Shown: positions 7,451-15,034, numbered from the stretch's first letter. The stretch: DNA of 15,152 nucleotides from Aadella sp043822885 (GCA_043822885.1 JBDRBI010000074.1:1-15152), one strand, 5' to 3'. Made by a program: numbers and translations. Notes: a model not told the origin generated them from the sequence alone.

Positions 7451-7876
7451 ATGGAAAAAACACAGGAAAGGTACGTGGAAGCGTTTCCTTCAAAAGAGGA
7501 GATTAGAAGAAGAGCGGAAGAAAAACAGGTATGGGGGATAGCGAGCAGCATAGATATTTACGGATGCAATCCGGAAACAATACGCAGCGCCGAGAAGATC
7601 AAACAGTTTGTCAGAGAACTTTGCGATCTTATCGAGATGAAAAGGTTCGGGGAAACCATGGTAGTTCATTTCGGGGAAGAAGAAAGAGTAGCGGGTTTTT
7701 CGATGGTGCAGCTTATAGAGACCTCTCTTATTTCGGCTCATTTTGCCAATTTGACAAATACGGTATATCTTGATGTTTTCAGCTGTAAACCGTATGGGAT
7801 CGAAGAGGTCGAAGATTTTTCGATGCGATTTTTTGAAGGAGATAGCTGTACGACCCAGATGAAATACCGATATTAA
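7451..7876 (+). CDS. SpeD-like (S-adenosylmethionine decarboxylase family) pyruvoyl enzyme homologue
   Basis: A 141-residue protein of the AdoMet decarboxylase family, whose members cleave themselves to create a pyruvoyl cofactor. DIYGCNPETI (35-44), GFSMVQLIETSLISAHF (82-98) and VYLDVFSCKPYG (105-116) follow the bacterial SpeD pattern. Ser92, His97 and Cys112 have the same spacing (5 and 15) as Ser63, His68 and Cys83 of T. maritima SpeD, as I recall that sequence. Differences are notable: the residue before the pyruvoyl-forming Ser is Thr rather than Glu, and HTWPE is replaced by HFANL. SpeD homologues that decarboxylate ornithine or arginine are known, so the substrate may not be AdoMet. 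No spermidine synthase is nearby. A strong AAGGAG (7440-7445) precedes the ATG. Confidence 0.75.
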   Translation: MEKTQERYVEAFPSKEEIRRRAEEKQVWGIASSIDIYGCNPETIRSAEKIKQFVRELCDLIEMKRFGETMVVHFGEEERVAGFSMVQLIETSLISAHFANLTNTVYLDVFSCKPYGIEEVEDFSMRFFEGDSCTTQMKYRY

Positions 7877-7877
7877 A

Positions 7878-8798
7878 ATGATGGAGATATACAGTGAGAC
7901 AGATGAAGAAGCATGCCGAGATCTTTGGGAACGTTTTATCCGGCCCGATCAATTAACCGACCTGTGGGATGTCCGAGAGTGTTTTCACCGCAATTTTGAC
8001 CGAAACTTATTTTTTGTAGTGATCAAAAAAGAAAAAGAGACAGTCGGTCTCCTTCCTTTAAGTTTTATATCCGAAAAAGAATATTATGGTTATTTTCCCG
8101 GAGAGATATGGAACGGGAAAACATGGCTTGAACAGAACAGGATAATCGTTCCCGATAAGGATATCCTCAGGAATGTGATAAAATGGCTTGAAGACGGCGG
8201 GAAAAGATACTTTCTCAGGTATCTGATAGAGAACGAAGTTTTCAAAGAAGGGGATGCCGAGATAGATGAAATAGGGTATTATTTTTATCCGGGGAAAATA
8301 GATTTCGACATGAAAAATTATTCTGGACTTTTCTCGGGTAAATCCGCTAAAAAACTTAAGAAGGAAGTGGATAAAATATACAGTCAGGGAGCGGAGATAC
8401 ATAAGGGCAGGATCGAGGATTTTGATGTAATGGTTAAAATGAACCTGTCCAGGTTCGGGGCTGATTCTTATTTCTCGGACAAGCGTTTTACCGAAAGTTT
8501 TCGTGACCTCAGGGACTATCTCCGGGAAAAAGGGTGGTTAAGGATGACGACGGTCAGCATAAATAAAGAGACGGCCGCCGTAGATATGGGTTGCGTGTAT
8601 AAAGGGGTTTATACTCTTCTTGGAGGAGGCACAAATGCGCTTTATCCGGGAGTGGCAAAGGTCATCAATCTTCATCATATAGAAGAAGCCTGCAGGGAAA
8701 GATACGAAAAAGTGGATTTCTTATGCGGCGATTTCTCCTGGAAAAAATTATTTCATCTTTCTCCCAATCCGCTATACAAAATATGTGGCGGTCTTTAA
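7878..8798 (+). CDS. GNAT-fold transferase, CelD/BcsL or FemAB-like
   Basis: A 306-residue soluble protein resembling the duplicated GNAT domain (Acetyltransf_6, also called CelD/BcsL; related to FemAB aminoacyl-transferases). The C-terminal half is the clearest: GCVYKGVYTLLGGGTNALYP (about 239-258), a helix (HHIEEACRERYEKVDFLCGD) and the closing KKLFHLSPNPLYKI, which parallels the family's FD-FLRGD...RW...LY ending. Its donor could be an acyl-CoA or an aminoacyl-tRNA; sequence does not decide. The start codon lies 1 nt after the SpeD-like stop, with overlapping ATGATG, so translational coupling is likely. It probably modifies the intermediate made by the ATP-grasp and decarboxylase partners. 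Family fairly sure, function unknown. Confidence 0.7.
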   Translation: MMEIYSETDEEACRDLWERFIRPDQLTDLWDVRECFHRNFDRNLFFVVIKKEKETVGLLPLSFISEKEYYGYFPGEIWNGKTWLEQNRIIVPDKDILRNVIKWLEDGGKRYFLRYLIENEVFKEGDAEIDEIGYYFYPGKIDFDMKNYSGLFSGKSAKKLKKEVDKIYSQGAEIHKGRIEDFDVMVKMNLSRFGADSYFSDKRFTESFRDLRDYLREKGWLRMTTVSINKETAAVDMGCVYKGVYTLLGGGTNALYPGVAKVINLHHIEEACRERYEKVDFLCGDFSWKKLFHLSPNPLYKICGGL

Positions 8799-8806
8799 GG
8801 CATGGA

Positions 8807-10087
8807 ATGAAAACTCTTAAAAAAATTCTGATATTGGGGACAACAGCCGATTATATCGAGTTATTGCTCGATCGTTTCGGGGACAGAGTGTTCTTTGTCA
8901 CGGATCCCGAAGAAAGGGAAAAATGGAACGGGGCAAAACCCGCGTCTTCATCGGAGATGCTGATCGATCTCGGGGATCAGGACGCCGTTTTCGACGCTCT
9001 GAGCCGGCATTTACGGGAGCAGAATATCGAGCCGTCGGGAATGGTATGTTTTGACTGCGAATCATTGGCGCTTGCGTCAATGATAGCCGGAAAGTTCAAA
9101 TTGCCTTTTACCGGCATGGATCCTATAATGAATTGCCGGTCAAAATATCTATCCAAAAAGATATGGAGAGAGAACGGCATACCTTGCCCGGAAAGTGAAC
9201 TCATTCGCAAAGAAAGTGATGCCGTACATTTTTTTAAGTCGCTGAACGGTCCGGCCGTAATGAAACCTTTGACAGGCAGCGGAAGTGAATTTGTTTTCTT
9301 GTGTAAGGACGAAGCTTCATGCCGTAAAGCATATAGAACGATCCGCGAGAAAGTAAAGAACCATCATGATCACAGGATGTATTTGCCCCGCAATGTGCCG
9401 GCAGGGGAAAACCCCATGGAAGATGTTGTTATGGAACAGTATATCCCGGGAGATGAATATAGCTGCGATTTTATCGTTGAAAAAGGTTCCGCCGGGATAA
9501 TACGTTTAGCGAAAAAAATAATCAACCGGGATCTGGCCTTTGGCACGGGATCGGCGTATGTACTAAAGGTGGATCTTCCCGGAAATTGGGATATAAAAAG
9601 ACTTGAGGCGCGGCTTCTGTCCGCCTCCGAAAGTTTAGGGCTTGATAGAACAATAGCCATGGTAGATCTTAAAATATACGACAATGAGGTTTTTTTGCTT
9701 GAAATAACACCCCGTCCGGGAGGAGATTGTCTGCCTTTTCTTATACAGGCGAGTTCGGGTTTCGATATTTTTAAAGCAACGCTTGATTTTGCCGAAGGAA
9801 AAGAGGTTTCCGTACCGGACATGAATGAGTGGAAAAAAGTCGTTGGTCTTCCTTTGGCCGCGTCACAGCGGGGAGTTTTAAAGACGCTTGACGCGGGAGC
9901 TATCATAAAGGATCCACGGGTCATCAGCTGTAATTTGAAACGATCAACGGGGGATATTATCGAGCTTCCTCCGGAAGATTACCGTTCGCATATACTAGGT
10001 TATGTTCTTTTCAGCCCGGAGAGCGAGTCCGGGATAGAAGAGCAGTGCCTCGGAATAGCGCGGAAACTTATCATAGAAATGGAATAA
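8807..10087 (+). CDS. ATP-grasp ligase
   Basis: A 426-residue ATP-dependent carboxylate-amine (or carboxylate-thiol) ligase. The N-terminal Rossmann-like domain starts KKILILGTTADYIELLLDRFG. The central ATP-grasp domain has VMKPLTGSGSEFV (151-163, Lys153 likely contacting ATP), VVMEQYIPGDEYSCDFIV (207-224) and the metal-binding strand MVDLKIYDNEVFLLEITPRPGGD (285-307, with Asp287, Glu299 and Arg303). It resembles the L-amino-acid ligase/carbamoyl-phosphate-synthase-like class. The frame is open from an ATG at 8723, but I start at 8807: AAGG (8797-8800) is correctly placed and the earlier ATG would overlap the previous gene by 76 nt. It follows that gene by 8 nt. The acid and amine substrates are unknown. 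Confidence 0.82.
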   Translation: MKTLKKILILGTTADYIELLLDRFGDRVFFVTDPEEREKWNGAKPASSSEMLIDLGDQDAVFDALSRHLREQNIEPSGMVCFDCESLALASMIAGKFKLPFTGMDPIMNCRSKYLSKKIWRENGIPCPESELIRKESDAVHFFKSLNGPAVMKPLTGSGSEFVFLCKDEASCRKAYRTIREKVKNHHDHRMYLPRNVPAGENPMEDVVMEQYIPGDEYSCDFIVEKGSAGIIRLAKKIINRDLAFGTGSAYVLKVDLPGNWDIKRLEARLLSASESLGLDRTIAMVDLKIYDNEVFLLEITPRPGGDCLPFLIQASSGFDIFKATLDFAEGKEVSVPDMNEWKKVVGLPLAASQRGVLKTLDAGAIIKDPRVISCNLKRSTGDIIELPPEDYRSHILGYVLFSPESESGIEEQCLGIARKLIIEME

Positions 10088-10090
10088 AAT

Positions 10091-11389
10091 ATGAATAACG
10101 AACAGTACCTGGACAAGGCGCGGGACATTCTTGGAACGCGGACACCTTTGATGGATAAAGATGCCCTATATTCATTCGCGGATAAGTTTATCAAAGACCG
10201 CCGAAAATACCTGGACGCGTATGAAAAGGGCGGATCGCCTTTGTATCTTTTTGATGAAGGAGCGTTGAAACGCAAGGCAAAAGAATTCAAGGATGCTTTC
10301 AGTTCCAGTCTCCGTAAAGTCAGCATCTTTTACGCCCTTAAGAGCAACAGCCATCCGTTCGTTTCGGAATGTTTGATCGGAGAAGGCTACGGGATAGACG
10401 TCTCAAGCGGAAAAGAACTCGGACAGGTGCTTGGGTATTCACCGGAGAAGATCATTTTCAGCGGACCGGGTAAAACTTCTGACGAGCTCTCCCTTGCCTG
10501 TGATAATGCCGGCAAGGTGACCGTGCTTTTGGACAGTTTCGGCGAACTTTACCGTCTTAGTGAAGCTGCCGAAAAGAAAGGCGTACGAATAAAAGCGGGT
10601 GTGCGTTTGATGATCGAGGAAAAAGGATTGTGGAGGAAATTCGGGATACCATTAAGTGATATCGAGAAGTTCTTCGACGAAGCGGGAAAATGCCCCGGAG
10701 TGGAATTGTGCGGATTACAGTTCCATTCCAGCTGGAACCTCGATGCATCTAAGCAGACAGCTTTTATTTCCCGTTTGGGCGCCGTGATGGGGCGAATGAA
10801 AGGGTCCGTTCTTCAAAAGATAAAATTCATCGATATCGGAGGGGGATATTGGCCGGTTCAGGGAGAATGGATGCAGCCGTCCGCGACGCCGGAAGGACGG
10901 CTCAAACAGTTTATAGATCCCGGTCCGGAAAAGATGGAGCATTATTGTGTCCCTTCCGCGGAGATAGGAGAATTTTCCCGATGTTTATCAAAAGCGTTAA
11001 AAGAAAACGTTCTGAAACATGTTGACTGTACTGTTTATCTGGAACCCGGACGATGGATAAGCCATGAAGCTATGCATATCCTGGTAAAAGTCGTCGATAA
11101 AAAAGCGGATGATATTATTATTTGTGACGGCGGAACTAATATGATAGGATGGGAGAGGTACGAAACGGACTATTTTCCGGTCATTAACCTAAGTCAACCG
11201 TCACTGGATGAACGAAGTTGTATGATCTTCGGTTCGCTTTGTACTCCCCATGATCTTTGGGGATATTCATACTTCGGTGAAGACATTAACCCGGGGGACG
11301 TTTTGCTGATACCGACGCAGGGAGCGTATACCTACAGTTTAAGACAGGAATTTATCAAACCCATTCCAGCTGTCCATCGCTTACAGTAA
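10091..11389 (+). CDS. Fold-III PLP-dependent decarboxylase (Orn/DAP/Arg decarboxylase 2 family)
   Basis: A 432-residue alanine-racemase-fold decarboxylase. PLP Lys84 lies in FYALKSN (80-86), the usual barrel motif. Other family marks are GIDVSSGKEL (101-110), the HxGS-like FHSSWN (His212), DIGGGYWPV (248-256), EPGRW (318-322), the substrate-site SLCTPHD (Cys384) and the closing GAYTYS (411-416). The family covers diaminopimelate, ornithine/arginine, carboxynorspermidine and D-amino-acid decarboxylases, as well as carrier- or peptide-linked substrates such as BtrK in butirosin synthesis. HSSWN in place of HVGSQ and a segment of about 65 residues between GGG and EPGR hint at an uncommon substrate. 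It starts 3 nt after the ATP-grasp stop, so the two are very likely co-translated. Confidence 0.85.
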   Translation: MNNEQYLDKARDILGTRTPLMDKDALYSFADKFIKDRRKYLDAYEKGGSPLYLFDEGALKRKAKEFKDAFSSSLRKVSIFYALKSNSHPFVSECLIGEGYGIDVSSGKELGQVLGYSPEKIIFSGPGKTSDELSLACDNAGKVTVLLDSFGELYRLSEAAEKKGVRIKAGVRLMIEEKGLWRKFGIPLSDIEKFFDEAGKCPGVELCGLQFHSSWNLDASKQTAFISRLGAVMGRMKGSVLQKIKFIDIGGGYWPVQGEWMQPSATPEGRLKQFIDPGPEKMEHYCVPSAEIGEFSRCLSKALKENVLKHVDCTVYLEPGRWISHEAMHILVKVVDKKADDIIICDGGTNMIGWERYETDYFPVINLSQPSLDERSCMIFGSLCTPHDLWGYSYFGEDINPGDVLLIPTQGAYTYSLRQEFIKPIPAVHRLQ

Positions 11390-11404
11390 GATCGTATCAG
11401 GGTT

Positions 11405-11513
11405 ATGTATGATGTGTAATGTGTTATGTGTAATGTGTGATGTGTAACGGCGTTACACTGATTGCTCAATACAGAACATAACACTTTACACCTTTCACAT
11501 TGAACATTACACA
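11405..11513 (+). repeat. Inverted pair of six-unit heptanucleotide arrays (unit ATGTGTA)
   Basis: The left array (11405-11446) is six 7-bp units: ATGTATG, ATGTGTA, ATGTGTT, ATGTGTA, ATGTGTG, ATGTGTA. The right array (11472-11513) is six 7-bp units of the opposite sense: CAGAACA, TAACACT, TTACACC, TTTCACA, TTGAACA, TTACACA. The roughly 25-nt centre contains GGCGTTACAC. The arms pair imperfectly (about 29 of 42), giving a long hairpin in the 139-nt gap between the decarboxylase and recQ. It could act as a terminator-like or insulating structure; no T-tract follows. Confidence 0.8.
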
Positions 11514-11528
11514 AACTTCGAACTTATT

Positions 11529-13367
11529 ATGAAAAAGTATAACAGGCAGCAAGTACTCGATACATTAAAAAAATACTGGGGGTATACCTCTTTTAGGCCG
11601 TTCCAGGAAGAAGCGATGCGGTCCGTTCTGGACGGGAGGGAAAGTCTGACCGTTATGCCGACCGGCGGCGGAAAATCACTTTGTTTTCAGCTCCCGGCTT
11701 TATTGGCCGAAGGTATGGCGGTCGTTATTTCGCCGTTAATATCTCTCATGAAAGATCAGGTGGATGACTTAAGAGATAAGGGTATTGAGGCAAGGTGTTT
11801 AAATTCGGGGATGACCCTTAGTCTGCAGAATGAGGTAATAAGGGAAATAGCGAACGACGCGGTGAAACTATTGTATATCGCGCCCGAGCGGCTACAGCAG
11901 GAAGAAACGGTAGAACTTTTGAAGTCGGTAAAGCTTTCTTTTTTTGTTATAGATGAAGCGCATTGTATAAGTCATTGGGGTCATGATTTCAGGGCGGATT
12001 ACCGCAACCTATGGATGATAAAAAAGGTCTTCGGTACCGCGAACATACACGCTTTTACGGCAACCGCTACAAAAGAAGTTCAGAGGGATATAGTCGAACA
12101 GCTCAGAATGGACTCGCCCGATGAGCATATAGGGCCTATTGATCGGGATAATCTTACATACCGCGTGGCTCTCCGCACGGATGTTATGACGCAGGTGGTG
12201 GATGTTTTAAGAAGACACGAGAACGAACCCGGTATTATTTATTGTCTCAGGCGCAAAGATGTTGATTCGATGTCCGAAAAATTGAACAGGATCGGATATA
12301 AAAATCTTCCTTATCACGCCGGTCTTCCCGACAAAGAGCGTCATGACAATCAGGATATGTTCGCTCGGGAAGAAGTGGATATCATCGTGGCGACAGTGGC
12401 TTTCGGGATGGGGATAGACCGTTCGAATATAAGGTTCATCATCCATGCCGCTATGCCTAAAAGTATAGAACATTACCATCAGGAAACCGGACGCGCCGGA
12501 CGCGACGGGCTCGCGGCGGCTTGTTATATGCTGTACGGCGGGATGGATTACCGTACATGGAGTTATTTCATCGAACAAGCTTCGGAGCAGGAGATCCCGA
12601 TGGATAAACTGAAGGCGATATACAATTTCTGTTCCCGGCCGCAGTGCCGGCATAAAGTCCTGGTGAATTATTTTGGACAGGAATACGGGAACGAGAATTG
12701 CGGTTCTTGTGATTATTGTTTGAAAGAGCTTGATATGATAGATGACGAAGAAGCGGCGTTCATCGGGCAGACAATAGTATCCTGTATAGACGACATCAGA
12801 ACGGGAAGGACCTATGGTTTCGGCGCGGGACATGCGGCGAACGTATTAAAGGGAAGTCTGACCGAAAAAATTGAAGAGACCCGTCAGCAGAGACTGGCGA
12901 GTTTCGGAAGTATGGGTTCATCATCATTGGCCTTTATCCGGTATATGATAGAACAGATGGTAGGGCAAGGATTTCTTAAAAGAGAAGAAGAATTTTCTAC
13001 GCTTTCCGTAACGGACCTCGGTTTCTCGGTCTTGGCGGGGAAAACGATCCCGACTCTGGCTAGGCCGCTTGTTGCCGAAAAGAAAAAGAAGATAGAGAAA
13101 AAACGCAAAGAACAAAAAGAAAAAGAGTGGGAAGGCGTAGACGAAGACCTGTTCCAGCTGCTCAGAAAAAAAAGAACAGAACTTGCTCAAGCGGAAAACG
13201 TTCCCGCGTACATCATTTTCGGAGATAAATCACTTAAAAATATGGCCGCCTCAAAACCGGTTACCCCGGAAGCCTTCGCTCAGATGTACGGAGTAGGCGA
13301 CAGAAAATTAAAAGCCTATGCAGGTATGTTTATCGAGATAATAAAGAATTATTCAGGGACGGACTAA
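11529..13367 (+). CDS. recQ: ATP-dependent DNA helicase RecQ
   Basis: A 3'-5' superfamily-2 helicase in recombination repair and replication restart, also active on G-quadruplex DNA. At 612 residues it is full length and has every bacterial RecQ module. Motif 0 is YTSFRPFQEEA (19-29), Walker A TGGGKS (45-50), DEAH (142-145), TATAT (177-181) and motif VI QETGRAGRDG (318-327). Zinc ligands are probably Cys373, Cys391, Cys394 and Cys397. A winged-helix RQC domain follows (about 405-510), then a Lys/Glu-rich linker (514-533) and an HRDC domain (about 535-605). No clear Shine-Dalgarno precedes the ATG, which lies just after the heptad hairpin. The gene runs to a G-rich repeat array immediately after its stop. 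Confidence 0.96.
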   Translation: MKKYNRQQVLDTLKKYWGYTSFRPFQEEAMRSVLDGRESLTVMPTGGGKSLCFQLPALLAEGMAVVISPLISLMKDQVDDLRDKGIEARCLNSGMTLSLQNEVIREIANDAVKLLYIAPERLQQEETVELLKSVKLSFFVIDEAHCISHWGHDFRADYRNLWMIKKVFGTANIHAFTATATKEVQRDIVEQLRMDSPDEHIGPIDRDNLTYRVALRTDVMTQVVDVLRRHENEPGIIYCLRRKDVDSMSEKLNRIGYKNLPYHAGLPDKERHDNQDMFAREEVDIIVATVAFGMGIDRSNIRFIIHAAMPKSIEHYHQETGRAGRDGLAAACYMLYGGMDYRTWSYFIEQASEQEIPMDKLKAIYNFCSRPQCRHKVLVNYFGQEYGNENCGSCDYCLKELDMIDDEEAAFIGQTIVSCIDDIRTGRTYGFGAGHAANVLKGSLTEKIEETRQQRLASFGSMGSSSLAFIRYMIEQMVGQGFLKREEEFSTLSVTDLGFSVLAGKTIPTLARPLVAEKKKKIEKKRKEQKEKEWEGVDEDLFQLLRKKRTELAQAENVPAYIIFGDKSLKNMAASKPVTPEAFAQMYGVGDRKLKAYAGMFIEIIKNYSGTD

Positions 13368-13416
13368 GGGTGAGGGACGAGGGAACAAGGGTGAGGGACG
13401 AAGGGTGAGGGACGAT
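13368..13416 (+). repeat. G-rich heptanucleotide array with G-quadruplex pattern, left of pif1-like gene
   Basis: Seven 7-bp units follow directly after the recQ stop: GGGTGAG, GGACGAG, GGAACAA, GGGTGAG, GGACGAA, GGGTGAG, GGACGAT. The + strand contains eight GGG runs between 13368 and 13411, separated by 3 to 5 nt. That satisfies the canonical four-tract G-quadruplex motif twice over. The same unit reappears at the 3' end of the next gene. Quadruplex formation itself is inference. Confidence 0.8.
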
Positions 13417-13417
13417 C

Positions 13418-13583
13418 CGTCATTGCGAGGGAGTCAGTAAACCGCACAGGGTTCACTGCCGTATACCCTGTGTGGTCTACGGGAAACGACCGAAGCAATC
13501 TCTATAGTGAATATTTACTCCCAATAAATCGCGTATATTCCCTACAAAGGGATTGCCGCGTCGCTTCGCTCCTCGCAATGACG
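13418..13583 (+). repeat. Dispersed palindromic repeat of the GTCATTGCGA family, copy 2
   Basis: Outer arms CGTCATTGCGAGG (13418-13430) and CCTCGCAATGACG (13571-13583) are a perfect 13-bp inverted pair. An inner GCAATC (13495-13500) pairs with GATTGC (13551-13556). At 166 bp it is longer than copy 1 because a separate hairpin occupies its left half (own entry). It ends 43 bp before the Pif1-like start. In other genomes its reverse strand is often mistranslated as small proteins containing HCEERSD; no gene is called here. Confidence 0.85.
13437..13480 (+). repeat. Hairpin nested in the palindromic repeat
   Basis: GTAAACCGCACAGGG (13437-13451) and CCCTGTGTGGTCTAC (13466-13480) form a 15-bp stem with two positions that pair as G-U or A-C depending on strand, around a 14-nt loop. 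It is absent from copy 1, so it is a variant insert or expansion within the family. Confidence 0.65.
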
Positions 13584-13626
13584 ATGGGGTTTAGCAGATC
13601 CCTTTCCGGCACGACGCATAAAAAGT

Positions 13627-14994
13627 ATGAATAAGAACATAAAACTGGAAACAGCGACGGAATTGCCTTCGGATCTCGAATTTAGCGATGAATTCCGGAA
13701 AGCTTTTGATGTTCTGGAAAATTCCCGCGAAAATGTCTTTGTCACGGGTAACGCAGGCACGGGAAAATCGACTTTGCTGGAATATTTCAGGGTCAATACC
13801 AGAAAAAACATTATCGTTCTCGCTCCCACGGGAGTTGCCGCTATCAAAGCGCGCGGACAGACCATTCATTCTTTTTTCAGACTCCCGCCCAGACTGATAA
13901 TGGAAGAACACATAAAACAGCTGCACATAGGAAATCTTATACATAGAATAGATGTTGTTGTTGTCGATGAAGCGTCAATGGTCAGAGCGGACATGATGGA
14001 CGCCATGGATCACTCTCTCAGGCTTAACAGAAACGAGTATAATGTACCTTTCGGGGGAGTTCGCGTAATTTTATTCGGCGATCTTTTTCAACTGCCTCCG
14101 GTCGTTAATAAAGATATAAAGAACATGATGCGCCGGAGGTATAAAACCCCTTATTTTTTCAGCGCTAATGTTTTTAAAGAGATCGGTCTGAAGACGATAA
14201 ATCTTAATAAAATATACAGGCAAAAGGATAAAAAATTCATAGATCTTTTGAATAAGATCAGAGAAAAAAAGTGTAATACGGAAGATCTTAACAGTTTAAA
14301 TGAAAGAGTTGAAAAGAACATAAAGGGCGACGCGGAAGGAATAATAACACTGGCGACAACGAATAGAGGCGCGAATAAGATCAATGAAAAACACCTGACA
14401 GAGATCCCTCATGAGGAATACAGATATTGCGCGGAAATTAAGGAAGAGTTCGAGGAAAAGGCCTATCCCACCGAGGGGTGTATCACACTTAAGAAAAATG
14501 CGCAGATCATATTGCTTAGAAATGATCCTAAAAAAAGATGGGTAAATGGTACGATATGTGAGATTATCGAACTAACCGATGAATTTATAAGAGCGGATAT
14601 TGACGGCAGGATCTGTGATATCCCTAAAATGACATGGGAAAAGATAAAGTATCGCTATAATAAAGAAAAAGACAGTATCGAAGAAGAGGTGGTGGGCAGT
14701 TTTACGCAGTATCCCGTAAAACTGGCATGGGCAATAACCATACATAAGAGTCAGGGGCAGACATTCGATAATGTCATAATAGATATAGGGGAAGGGGCCT
14801 TTACCCACGGACAGACATACGTAGCCTTGAGCCGGTGTACGACCCTGGAAGGAATAAGATTAAAAAAACCGATCACCCATGACGATATAATCTTCGATGA
14901 CGATATCTATGATTTTATGAATGAAGTGAATAACGCGAATGATGTACGGCTGGTGGACTTAGACGAGGGACAGGGGATGAGGGACGAAGGATGA
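13627..14994 (+). CDS. Pif1-type superfamily-1B DNA helicase
   Basis: A 455-residue 5'-3' helicase of the Pif1/RecD2 group, associated with genome maintenance and, in characterised relatives, unwinding of G-quadruplexes and R-loops. Motifs appear in order: Walker A GNAGTGKST (41-49), motif Ia APTGVAAI (66-73), HSFF (81-84), motif II VVDEASMV (112-119), motif III GDLFQLPPV (151-159), IYRQ (196-199), motif V HKSQGQTFDNVIID (373-386) and motif VI YVALSRC (398-404). It is a compact core with no obvious accessory domain. No good Shine-Dalgarno precedes the ATG. The last residues (DEGQGMRDEG) and the TGA stop are encoded inside a heptanucleotide repeat, so the C-terminus has apparently been extended by repeat growth. 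Confidence 0.93.
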   Translation: MNKNIKLETATELPSDLEFSDEFRKAFDVLENSRENVFVTGNAGTGKSTLLEYFRVNTRKNIIVLAPTGVAAIKARGQTIHSFFRLPPRLIMEEHIKQLHIGNLIHRIDVVVVDEASMVRADMMDAMDHSLRLNRNEYNVPFGGVRVILFGDLFQLPPVVNKDIKNMMRRRYKTPYFFSANVFKEIGLKTINLNKIYRQKDKKFIDLLNKIREKKCNTEDLNSLNERVEKNIKGDAEGIITLATTNRGANKINEKHLTEIPHEEYRYCAEIKEEFEEKAYPTEGCITLKKNAQIILLRNDPKKRWVNGTICEIIELTDEFIRADIDGRICDIPKMTWEKIKYRYNKEKDSIEEEVVGSFTQYPVKLAWAITIHKSQGQTFDNVIIDIGEGAFTHGQTYVALSRCTTLEGIRLKKPITHDDIIFDDDIYDFMNEVNNANDVRLVDLDEGQGMRDEG

Positions 14995-15023
14995 GGGACG
15001 AGGGATGAAGGACGAGGGAAGAA
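14961..15023 (+). repeat. G-rich heptanucleotide array overlapping the 3' end of the pif1-like gene
   Basis: Nine consecutive 7-bp units: AGACGAG, GGACAGG, GGATGAG, GGACGAA, GGATGAG, GGACGAG, GGATGAA, GGACGAG, GGAAGAA. The clearest part is three 14-bp double units from 14975 to 15016. This is the same family and orientation as the array at 13368-13416. G runs of three or more occur six times, but two gaps are 11 nt, so its quadruplex match is weaker. Confidence 0.8.
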
Positions 15024-15034
15024 GAGAGTAAGTA

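Noticed and set aside
8723..8806. Upstream ATG extending the ATP-grasp gene by 28 residues
   Set aside because: It would overlap the GNAT gene by 76 nt, and the added residues are not part of the Rossmann fold; the 8807 ATG has a well-placed AAGG.
12207..12833. 208-residue open frame on the - strand
   Set aside because: It lies wholly inside recQ, whose helicase motifs are intact on the + strand; no recognisable domain or ribosome site.
13542..13865. - strand frame including HCEERSDAAIPL
   Set aside because: This peptide comes from translating the GTCATTGCGA palindromic repeat, a common false protein; the rest is antisense to the Pif1-like gene.
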